The notes beneath the pieces are model-generated. The model saw only the letters and a list, made by a program, of their open reading frames with translations, ran no database searches and was not told the origin of the DNA. From SVEL01 sp964573715 (GTDB lineage: Bacteria > Bacillota > Clostridia > Lachnospirales > Lachnospiraceae): a stretch of 10,326 bases of DNA. Positions 1-5,976 of the stretch are shown here, piece by piece (within the stretch, counting starts at the first letter, position 1; each line of letters begins with the position of its first letter). The DNA is taken from positions 1-10,326 of the forward strand of contig CAZNKR010000054.1 in the NCBI GenBank assembly GCA_964573715.1, written 5' to 3'. Both the position numbers and the translations under genes were made by a program.

Positions 1-66
1 ACTTTTAGACGTTATGAGACTTGACTTTTAATCAAGTTGTCCGGGGTTCGAATCCCCGATGTCTCA
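1..66 (+). tRNA. tRNA-Lys(UUU), 5' end missing, atypical D-arm
   Basis: This is the 3' part of a tRNA; roughly the first eight bases lie before the window. A perfect 5-bp anticodon stem (20-24 with 32-36) encloses a 7-base loop with anticodon TTT at 27-29, so it reads lysine codons. A 5-base variable loop is followed by a perfect T-stem (42-46 with 54-58) and loop TTCGAAT. The 3' acceptor strand is ATGTCTC (59-65) with discriminator A66. CCA is not encoded; the next bases are TTA. The D-arm is poor: the best stem (2-5 with 15-18) has one G-U pair and one T-T mismatch, and the loop lacks the usual GG. It could be a working divergent tRNA or a decaying copy. The anticodon and T arms are intact, so the lysine assignment is firm. 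Confidence 0.82.
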
Positions 67-75
67 TTAAAGAAG

Positions 76-118
76 AAAGAAGCTGAAATGTTGTAAATTC
101 AATATTTCAGCTTCTTTT
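76..118 (+). terminator. Rho-independent terminator after the tRNA
   Basis: A 14-bp perfect stem (76-89 with 104-117) is extended by about four weaker inner pairs (90-93 with 100-103) around a 6-base loop. It ends in a short T run at 115-118. It starts ten bases after the tRNA end, so it should end the tRNA transcript and separate it from mnmA. The T tract is short, so read-through into mnmA is possible. Confidence 0.75.
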
Positions 119-146
119 GGATTAATAAGTAATTGTAAATATTAAA

Positions 147-152
147 TATAAT
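147..152 (+). promoter_or_regulatory. Possible -10 box for mnmA
   Basis: A perfect TATAAT sits 27 bases before the mnmA start, after the tRNA terminator. No good -35 hexamer lies 16-18 bases upstream, and the region is so AT-rich that a chance match is possible. Position between terminator and gene is the main support. Confidence 0.33.
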
Positions 153-178
153 TAGTCAAAGAAAGGATGTAGACATAA

Positions 179-1249
179 ATGAAAAAGGCATTAATAGCAA
201 TGAGTGGTGGCGTGGATTCGTCGGTTGCAGCATATCTTACAAAAGAGGCAGGATATGAATGTATGGGGACTACTATGAAATTGTATACTAACGAAGAGGT
301 TGGTATATGTACAGAAAAAACCTGCTGTATGTTAGATGACGTAAATGATGCTAGAATTGTTGCAGAAAAAATGGACATTCCATATTATGTATACAATTTT
401 TCGGATTTGTTTGAAGAAAAAGTAATAAAGAAATTTGCTGATACGTATATGTCAGGTGGAACACCAAATCCATGTATTGATTGTAATAGATTTATAAAGT
501 TTGACAAATTGATGTCTAGAATGAATGAATTGGGATTTGATTATGTGGTTACAGGACATTATGCTAGAGTAGAAAAAAACGAAAATACGGGCCGATTTGA
601 ACTGAAAAAAGGGATTGATGATAAAAAGGATCAAAGCTATGTTTTGTTTAATTTAACGCAAGAACAGTTATCACATACGTTATTTCCATTAGGTGGTTTT
701 ACTAAACAGGATATTAGAAAAATTGCCAATGAACAAAATTTTGTTAATGCAAATAAGCATGAGAGCCAAGATATTTGTTTTGTTCCAGATGGTGATTATG
801 CTTCATTTATTGAAAGATACACTCGTAAAAAATTTGAAGATGGAGATTTCGTAGATAAGAATGGAAATGTTCTTGGCCGACATAAAGGAATTATTAGATA
901 TACAGTGGGACAAAGAAAAGGCTTAGGAATTGCAGCAAAACGTCCTCTATATGTTTGTAAGATAGATATTAAAAACAACAAGGTTATTCTTGGTGACAAT
1001 GAAGATGTATTTGGAAACGAACTTATAGCAGGGGATATTAATTTGATTTCTGTTAGTGAAATAAATGATCCAATTAAATGTACAGCAAAGATACGATATA
1101 AACATAAAGAGGCAGCAGCTACAGTTTCAAAATTTAAAGATGATAAGATTAAAGTGGTTTTTGATGAACCACAAAGAGGAATTACGAAGGGACAAGCGGT
1201 TGTTCTATATGATAATGATATAGTTATTGGCGGTGGAATTATTGAATAA
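179..1249 (+). CDS. mnmA: tRNA 2-thiouridine(34) synthase MnmA
   Basis: MnmA activates U34 of tRNA-Lys, -Glu and -Gln with ATP and inserts sulfur delivered by a cysteine desulfurase relay, giving 2-thiouridine at the wobble base in the cytoplasm. The 356-residue product has the family's usual length. Seen in the sequence are the PP-loop ATP-binding motif SGGVDSS (residues 9-15), the catalytic Cys99 in NPC99IDC, the TGHYAR motif (125-130), and the second catalytic Cys200 in SQDIC. The C-terminal third matches the expected beta-barrel region. The insert near residues 43-51 with TCC is, from memory, common in clostridial MnmA. The start is ATG with AAAGGA at 162-167 upstream. The dus gene overlaps its 3' end, so the two are probably one operon. 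All catalytic residues are present. Confidence 0.96.
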   Translation: MKKALIAMSGGVDSSVAAYLTKEAGYECMGTTMKLYTNEEVGICTEKTCCMLDDVNDARIVAEKMDIPYYVYNFSDLFEEKVIKKFADTYMSGGTPNPCIDCNRFIKFDKLMSRMNELGFDYVVTGHYARVEKNENTGRFELKKGIDDKKDQSYVLFNLTQEQLSHTLFPLGGFTKQDIRKIANEQNFVNANKHESQDICFVPDGDYASFIERYTRKKFEDGDFVDKNGNVLGRHKGIIRYTVGQRKGLGIAAKRPLYVCKIDIKNNKVILGDNEDVFGNELIAGDINLISVSEINDPIKCTAKIRYKHKEAAATVSKFKDDKIKVVFDEPQRGITKGQAVVLYDNDIVIGGGIIE

Positions 1250-2249
1250 AATCTATTTAGCTCCCATGGAAGGGTTAACAGGTTATGTTTATAGGAATGC
1301 CATAAATAATATTTATGGAGGAATTGATAAGTATTTTACACCTTTTATTGTTCCAACAATAAAAAGAGAATTTAAAAGTCGAGAATTAAGAGATATTCTT
1401 CCTGAGAATAATAAGGGTATTAATGTTGTACCACAAGTATTATCGAACAACAGTGAAATGTTCTTAAATACAGTGGATAATCTTAAAAATTATGGATATT
1501 TAGAAGTTAATTTAAATTTAGGTTGTCCATCAGGTACTGTTGTAACGAAATTTAAGGGCGCAGGATTATTATCGGATTTAGAAAAGCTAGATATATTTTT
1601 GTACGAAATATATGAACAGGCTGATGTTAATATATCCATTAAAACTAGAATTGGAATGAACCAGGAAGATGAATTTGAACCTATTTTAGATATATATAAT
1701 AAGTATCCTATTTCTGAGCTGGTGGTTCATCCACGGTTAAGAACGGATTATTATAAGAATCCCATTCGATATGACAGTTTTAGATATGCATATGAATATT
1801 CAAAAATACTACCATGCTATAATGGAGACATCAATTCTGCTAATAACTTTTTAAATATAATAGATAATTTTCCTAAAACAAACGCAGTAATGATAGGTAG
1901 AGGATTAATATCAAATCCAAATTTAGCAGCTAAACTTAAATACTTAATTAATGGATGTGCAGATACAAATCCAGGTTTACATACAAATATAAAACTAAAT
2001 CCAGATTTGAATACAAATATAAAACCAAATACTGACTTTAATATGAATACTTTTAAAAAGTTTCATAATGAGCTGATAAATGGATACAAAATAGAGATGC
2101 AAGATGATAATAACGTACTTAGAAAAATGAAAGAAATGTGGTTTTATCTTGAAAGAAACTTTCCTCACAGAGAAAAAGAATTAAAGAAAATCAAGAAGTC
2201 CAAAAAATTATCTGAGTATGAAATTTACGTGAATGAAATTTTAACCTAA
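1242..2249 (+). CDS. tRNA-dihydrouridine synthase (Dus family)
   Basis: Dus enzymes are FMN- and NADPH-dependent and reduce specific uridines of tRNA, mostly in the D-loop. I place the start at TTG 1242, giving MNKIYLAPMEG, the family's usual N-terminus. GGTGGA (1232-1237) inside mnmA can act as its Shine-Dalgarno, though the spacing is short. Upstream in-frame TTG 1227 or GTG 1233 would add only five or three residues. In this numbering the product is 335 residues, with the FMN-site motif APMEG near 7-11, catalytic Cys95 in LGCP, Lys134 in IKTRIG, His163 in VVHPR, NGD (194-196) and the phosphate-binding GRG (219-221). Between the TIM barrel and the C-terminal helical domain lies a 30-residue, three-copy repeat (243-272) not expected in the family. 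Subfamily (DusA/B/C type) is not resolved. It overlaps mnmA by eight bases, suggesting coupled translation. Confidence 0.9.
   Translation: MNKIYLAPMEGLTGYVYRNAINNIYGGIDKYFTPFIVPTIKREFKSRELRDILPENNKGINVVPQVLSNNSEMFLNTVDNLKNYGYLEVNLNLGCPSGTVVTKFKGAGLLSDLEKLDIFLYEIYEQADVNISIKTRIGMNQEDEFEPILDIYNKYPISELVVHPRLRTDYYKNPIRYDSFRYAYEYSKILPCYNGDINSANNFLNIIDNFPKTNAVMIGRGLISNPNLAAKLKYLINGCADTNPGLHTNIKLNPDLNTNIKPNTDFNMNTFKKFHNELINGYKIEMQDDNNVLRKMKEMWFYLERNFPHREKELKKIKKSKKLSEYEIYVNEILT
1968..2057 (+). repeat. Three in-frame 30-bp tandem repeats inside dus
   Basis: Three consecutive 30-bp units (1968-1997, 1998-2027, 2028-2057) encode NPGLHTNIKL, NPDLNTNIKP and NTDFNMNTFK. Units one and two are nearly identical at the DNA level; unit three is degenerate. 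The length is a multiple of three, so the frame is kept. The block lies in the linker after the GRG motif of the Dus barrel, where an Asn-rich loop is likely tolerated. Confidence 0.85.
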
Positions 2250-2339
2250 ACTTCACTAGATAAACAAAAAATCTAACAATTCATGTTTATTATTTAAGTG
2301 TAATGTGAAAAATAATAACAAAAGCTTAAGAGGTGATAC

Positions 2340-2455
2340 ATGAAGGATAGAACACATTTTAATATTGTAAGATTATCTTTAAAGAATAGCACAAATACAT
2401 CATTTCGTGGGAAATTGTATCAAAAAATGTATTGCATCGGTGCAATGCTTCCTGA
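2340..2455 (+). CDS. Unidentified protein, N-terminal fragment broken by assembly gap
   Basis: An ATG at 2340 is preceded by a good Shine-Dalgarno (AGAGGTGA at 2329-2336). The frame stays open for 38 full codons to the start of the N run. The visible peptide begins MKDRTHFNIVRLSLKNS and ends near YCIGAMLP; it is basic, has no signal peptide or membrane span, and I do not recognise its family. The strong ribosome binding site and the open frame argue for a real gene, but 38 codons are not enough to be sure. Any reading frame drawn across the gap is meaningless because the gap length is unknown. The 90-base spacer after dus leaves open whether it belongs to the same operon. Confidence 0.5.
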
Positions 2456-2555
2456 NNNNNNNNNNNNNNNNNNNNNNNNNNNNNNNNNNNNNNNNNNNNN
2501 NNNNNNNNNNNNNNNNNNNNNNNNNNNNNNNNNNNNNNNNNNNNNNNNNNNNNNN
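2456..2555. other. Assembly gap (100 N)
   Basis: Exactly 100 N stand here. That round number is the usual convention for a scaffold join of unknown size, so the true distance may be quite different and whole genes may be missing. The left flank is the start of a plus-strand ORF and the right flank is the 3' end of a minus-strand gene, so at least the rest of the left ORF has been lost. Confidence 0.98.
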
Positions 2556-2591
2556 AACACCACCACAAAAGCTCAAACCAATTCCAACAAG

Positions 2592-3905
2592 TTATTTTAT
2601 GTATCTAAAAACGCTAAGTGATGGAAGAGGATGACCGGTACTGTCAAACAAAGCTTGATTATCCCAAGAGGAACCCCCGTAATATTTACCGGCATCTTCA
2701 GGGTCATAGCTTGCAGCGTAGCTTGAGGCCCATCCACTGCCATACTGTTCCCAAATCTTCTGGTTGTTTGAATAATCACTACCAACGCTAATCCATGCAG
2801 GCTCCCAATAAAACAATCCTAAACCTTTTTCACCTAAGCTCTCAAGGGCAGATGCTATAGCACAAATATTATCAACCTGACCTTGTGGAGAAATAGAGTA
2901 TATAGGATTTGTATAGTTATATGAATTAATTGAATTGCCGGAACCATCACTATCGTTATTTGTAAATGCGTAGGATGTTTCGGCAACCATTACATATTTG
3001 TCATAAGTACTGGCAATTTTATTTAGTACATTAGTTAAATTGGAAATGCTGCCATGCCAGTATGGATAATAAGAAGAAGCAAAAACATCATAATCCACGT
3101 TATATCGTTTAAGAGTTGAAGCAACTATAGAATAATTACTTGTGACTTCTGGATTAGTAAAATGCAATGCGATTTTAATGTCTTTTTGGTATTCAGAGGA
3201 AATATCACGAACAGCTTTACTACCTGAGGACATAAGACTACAAACATTTTCCCAATTACTTTCCCCACATAGAGAACCGTTGGTTTCATTACCTACTTGA
3301 ACCATACCGATATCGATGCCTTCTTTAATCATTGATTTTAAGGAATCATATGTATATTGATAAAGTGCATCTGATTTTTCAGTTATCGTCATATCAGCCC
3401 ATGCTTTTGGAGCTTTTTGTTTGGCAGGATCTGCCCAAAAATCAGAGTAGTGAAAATCTACTAAAAGTGGCATACCATATGTGGTTGCTCTTATACCAAT
3501 TTTAGTGGCAGTAGCTAAATCATTGTGACCACCTCCATAGGAGTGACCGTCGCTGTCGTAAGGATCGTTCCATACACGAACACGTATATAGTTAATGCCA
3601 CTTTCTTTTAAGGTTCTAAAAATATCTTGTTTATCACCGGCTTCTCCATAGTAGTTAACACCACTTTCTTCAAGAGAAATAACACTAGATACATCTACTC
3701 CTAAAATAAAATCATCCCCAACATGTAAATCATCTGGAATATTTAGAGAAGACGGAGTATCAGGGATAGAGACTTCTATAGTTTCGATACTCTTTTGACC
3801 AGTTAAAAGTTCGTTAATGCTTGTTTTAAAAGAAAACAATAATATTAAGATTAGTGCAATAAGAAATAAAATAATAATTAATATATTACGGTGTTTATTT
3901 TTCAT
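2592..3905 (-). CDS. GH53 arabinogalactan endo-beta-1,4-galactanase, membrane-anchored or secreted
   Basis: GH53 enzymes cut beta-1,4-galactan chains, such as pectin (rhamnogalacturonan I) side chains and type I arabinogalactan, outside the cell. The 437-residue protein starts with a basic stretch and a long hydrophobic segment (about 8-25) with no clear signal-peptidase site and no lipobox Cys, so it may stay anchored. A linker to about residue 65 follows, then one GH53 barrel. Family motifs seen are DVSSVISLEESG (71-82), YIRVRVWNDPYD (106-117), VDFHYSDFWADP (149-160), the likely acid/base Glu207 in VQVGNE and the likely nucleophile Glu309 in VAET. It ends HPLPSLSVFRYIK, as GH53 proteins often do, so the C-terminus is complete despite the nearby gap. 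No carbohydrate-binding or cell-wall domain is visible. The ATG has AAAGGAAT upstream on its strand. Confidence 0.93.
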   Translation of the reverse strand: MKNKHRNILIIILFLIALILILLFSFKTSINELLTGQKSIETIEVSIPDTPSSLNIPDDLHVGDDFILGVDVSSVISLEESGVNYYGEAGDKQDIFRTLKESGINYIRVRVWNDPYDSDGHSYGGGHNDLATATKIGIRATTYGMPLLVDFHYSDFWADPAKQKAPKAWADMTITEKSDALYQYTYDSLKSMIKEGIDIGMVQVGNETNGSLCGESNWENVCSLMSSGSKAVRDISSEYQKDIKIALHFTNPEVTSNYSIVASTLKRYNVDYDVFASSYYPYWHGSISNLTNVLNKIASTYDKYVMVAETSYAFTNNDSDGSGNSINSYNYTNPIYSISPQGQVDNICAIASALESLGEKGLGLFYWEPAWISVGSDYSNNQKIWEQYGSGWASSYAASYDPEDAGKYYGGSSWDNQALFDSTGHPLPSLSVFRYIK

Positions 3906-3957
3906 ATAATTCCTTTCGAATCTTTACGATTGTTAGTGTTTTACAGTACTTTAATTC

Positions 3958-3986
3958 ATAATATTGTAAAAATATGGGATAGTCAA
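3958..3986 (-). promoter_or_regulatory. Sigma-A-type promoter of the GH53 gene
   Basis: Read on the minus strand, TTGACT (3986-3981) and TATTAT (3963-3958) are separated by exactly 17 bases, each hexamer having five of six consensus matches. Transcription would begin near 3951, giving a leader of about 46 bases before the ATG. The -35 box is half of the inverted repeat at 3982-4000. Confidence 0.7.
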
Positions 3987-4000
3987 TGTAAATGTTTGAC
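3982..4000. repeat. Inverted repeat GTCAA-N9-TTGAC over the GH53 -35 box
   Basis: Two perfect 5-base arms (3982-3986 and 3996-4000) flank nine bases. The left arm overlaps the GH53 -35 hexamer. The spacing suits a dimeric regulator, so it may be an operator controlling the galactanase, but the arms are short and no regulator gene is present in the window. Confidence 0.35.
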
Positions 4001-4046
4001 AATAAAAATGATTAACTCAAAAAAATTAAAGATTCACGCAAATATA

Positions 4047-4075
4047 ATGACAAAAAAAACCAAATATAGTATAAT
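4047..4075 (+). promoter_or_regulatory. Sigma-A-type promoter of the pspA-SPFH operon
   Basis: ATGACA (4047-4052), five of six to the consensus, stands 17 bases before a perfect TATAAT (4070-4075). The start point would be near 4082, with a leader of about 43 bases containing a near-perfect ribosome binding site. Nothing here resembles a sigma-54 promoter, which drives psp genes in enteric bacteria. Confidence 0.7.
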
Positions 4076-4124
4076 AATTTTCGTAAATTAAGAAAATCAC
4101 ATAGATTAAAGGAGGATTTATACT

Positions 4125-4808
4125 ATGGGAATTATAGCAAGATTTAAGGATATCATGTCAGCAAATATTAATGCACTTTTAGACAAGTGCGAAGATCCTG
4201 AAAAGATGATAGACCAATACTTAAGAAATCTTGAAAGTGATTTAGGAAAAGTAAAAGCTGAAACTGCAGCAATTATGGCAGAAGAAACAAGAGCAAAAAG
4301 AGAACTTGATGAATGTAATGCAGAAATCACAAAATATCAGAATTACGCTGTAAAAGCAGTTGAAAGTGGAAATGATGAGGATGCTCGTCAGTTTATCGTT
4401 AAGAAGAATCAGTTAGTTGAAAAACAAGCAGCATTATCACAGTCATATGATCTTGCAGCAGCAAATGCTTCAAAAATGAGACAAATGCATGATAAGCTCG
4501 TTAAAGATATTAATGAACTCAATGCTAAGAAAGATACAATTAAGGCTAAGATCGCAGTTGCAAAAACTCAGGAAAAAATCAACAAGATGGGTTCTAGTGT
4601 AGCTGGTGCAGAAAATAGTATGTCTGCATTTGCAAGAATGGAAGCTAAAGCAGACAAGATGATTGACCAGGCAAATGCTATGTCAGAACTTAATGCATCT
4701 TCAGAAGCAGCTGATATTAGCAATCTTACAGCTAAGTATGATGAATCACCTCAGACAGCTCAGGTTGATGATGAACTTGCAGCATTGAAGGCTCAGCTTG
4801 GCAAATAA
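4125..4808 (+). CDS. pspA: PspA/IM30 (Vipp1) family membrane-stress protein
   Basis: PspA-family proteins bind the inner face of the cytoplasmic membrane, assemble into large rods or rings, and protect it when it is damaged or depolarised; LiaH and YdjF are the Bacillus relatives. The 227-residue product opens with MGIIARFKDIMSANINALLD, the usual amphipathic helix, then DPEKMIDQYLRNLESDL, a hallmark of the family. Most of the rest is long coiled coil (about 25-190). The C-terminal part ends in a short helix rich in Ala and Leu. Length is typical. The ribosome binding site AAAGGAGG (4108-4115) is close to perfect, implying high expression. The SPFH gene follows 23 bases later, probably in the same transcript. 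The symbol is used for family membership; paralogue type is not resolved. Confidence 0.93.
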   Translation: MGIIARFKDIMSANINALLDKCEDPEKMIDQYLRNLESDLGKVKAETAAIMAEETRAKRELDECNAEITKYQNYAVKAVESGNDEDARQFIVKKNQLVEKQAALSQSYDLAAANASKMRQMHDKLVKDINELNAKKDTIKAKIAVAKTQEKINKMGSSVAGAENSMSAFARMEAKADKMIDQANAMSELNASSEAADISNLTAKYDESPQTAQVDDELAALKAQLGK

Positions 4809-4831
4809 TAATATAGAAAGCGAGAAATAAC

Positions 4832-5842
4832 ATGGGTTTATTTAATAATCAGTTTTCAAACGTTGTAGAATGGCAGGAAACTCGCGATGACGTTATGTTC
4901 ATGAAATGGAACAATGACGAAATTAAAAAAGGCAGTAGATTAATAATACGTCCTGGCCAAGATGCAATATTTATGTATAATGGTAAAGTTGAAGGTGTAT
5001 TTGAAGATGAAGGTTCATTTGATATTGAATCTCAGATTATTCCTTTCTTATCATCATTAAAAGGATTTAAGTTTGGATTTAATTCAGGAATAAGAGCAGA
5101 GGTTCTCTTTATTAATACAAAAGAGTTTACCGTAAAATGGGGAACTAAGAATTCTATTAGTATTCCTGCTCCAAATCTTCCGGGTGGAATGCCTATTAGA
5201 GCATTCGGTACATTTAACTGTAAGATTTCAGATAGAGATGCTCTTATTGATAAAGTTGCTGGAATCAAGCAGATGTTTACAGTAGATGATGTTAAAGAAC
5301 GTGTAATTGCTTTACTTGATCAGCTTTTAATGAAGTGGATTTCAAAAGAAGGCAAGGATATGTTTAATCTTCAGGCAAATGCTTATGATATTTCAAAGGG
5401 CATTAAAGAAGATTTGGATATGGAAATATACAAGATAGGTATTTCTATTACTGGATTTGCTATTCAAAGCTTCTCTTATCCGGAAGAAGTTCAGGCTATG
5501 CAGAAGAAAGCAGCATCACAGAGTATGGTTGGTGATATGAACAGATACTCACAGATAAGTATGGTTGATGCTATGTCCAAAGGTGGCAATGGCGGAAACG
5601 GTATGGGAAATATGGCTACACAGATGGCAGGTATGCAAATGGGCATGATGATGGGTCAGCAAATGGTTAATCAGATGTCAGGTACAGTTAATAACATGGG
5701 TCAGCAAGCTGCTCCAGCTGCACAGTCAACACCTAATGCGCAAGCAGTACCAACTGGTGATGTCCCAAAGTTTTGTCCTAATTGCGGAACGGCAACTAAT
5801 GGGGCAAAGTTTTGTGGAAATTGTGGAACAAAACTAGCTTAA
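4832..5842 (+). CDS. SPFH-domain protein with C-terminal zinc ribbon (YdjI-like)
   Basis: The 336-residue protein resembles B. subtilis YdjI, an SPFH (band 7/flotillin-like) protein encoded with a PspA homologue. The N-terminal 220 residues form the SPFH region, including a likely membrane-proximal start (WNNDEIKKGSRLIIRPGQDAI region) and a helical end near the sequence SYPEEVQAMQKKAASQ. A low-complexity tract rich in Met, Gly, Gln and Asn follows (about 247-290), then an Ala/Pro/Gln linker. At the end is a zinc ribbon with cysteines 315, 318, 328 and 331 (FCPNCG then FCGNCG). There is no transmembrane segment, so it must reach the membrane through partners or lipids. It follows pspA by 23 bases with only a weak Shine-Dalgarno, so its yield may be below that of PspA. 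The YdjG/YdjH membrane partners of Bacillus are absent here. Confidence 0.88.
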   Translation: MGLFNNQFSNVVEWQETRDDVMFMKWNNDEIKKGSRLIIRPGQDAIFMYNGKVEGVFEDEGSFDIESQIIPFLSSLKGFKFGFNSGIRAEVLFINTKEFTVKWGTKNSISIPAPNLPGGMPIRAFGTFNCKISDRDALIDKVAGIKQMFTVDDVKERVIALLDQLLMKWISKEGKDMFNLQANAYDISKGIKEDLDMEIYKIGISITGFAIQSFSYPEEVQAMQKKAASQSMVGDMNRYSQISMVDAMSKGGNGGNGMGNMATQMAGMQMGMMMGQQMVNQMSGTVNNMGQQAAPAAQSTPNAQAVPTGDVPKFCPNCGTATNGAKFCGNCGTKLA

Positions 5843-5860
5843 TAAAATAATAAAATAATA

Positions 5861-5906
5861 AAAAAACACGCTCCTTGCTAAGATTAAGCTATGGGGCGTG
5901 TTTTTT
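5861..5906. terminator. Terminator, probably bidirectional, between the SPFH and CAP genes
   Basis: A 14-bp stem pairs 5861-5874 with 5893-5906, with a single G-T pair, around an 18-base loop. The GC-rich core is flanked by six A on the left and six T on the right, so it can work for the plus-strand pspA operon and also for the convergent minus-strand CAP gene, which ends about 70 bases to the right. Confidence 0.88.
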
Positions 5907-5976
5907 GTGATAATATTTTTTAAATAAATTATTTATGTGCAAGATAATTAATATGAGAATGAATTAATAATAAATA

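Noticed and set aside
2287..2318. AT-only hairpin after dus (TTATTATTT/AAATAATAA)
   Set aside because: Nine A-T pairs with a 14-base loop and no T tract are too weak for a terminator; such pairing is expected by chance in this spacer.
2340..2634. Open frames on both strands running through the N stretch
   Set aside because: The gap is of unknown size, so frames joined across it are artificial. Only the 5' part (2340-2455) with its ribosome binding site is kept.
2592..3905. GH53 gene truncated by the gap
   Set aside because: The protein ends with a normal GH53 C-terminus and a stop codon 36 bases before the N run, so it is complete.
3996..4024. TTGACA at 3996 as a -35 box for pspA
   Set aside because: No -10 sequence lies at the right distance (only A-rich sequence near 4018-4024). 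ATGACA-N17-TATAAT downstream is far better.
3891..4091. Plus-strand frame of 66 codons between the divergent GH53 and pspA genes
   Set aside because: It overlaps the GH53 start and both promoters, lacks a ribosome binding site and has the composition of AT-rich spacer.
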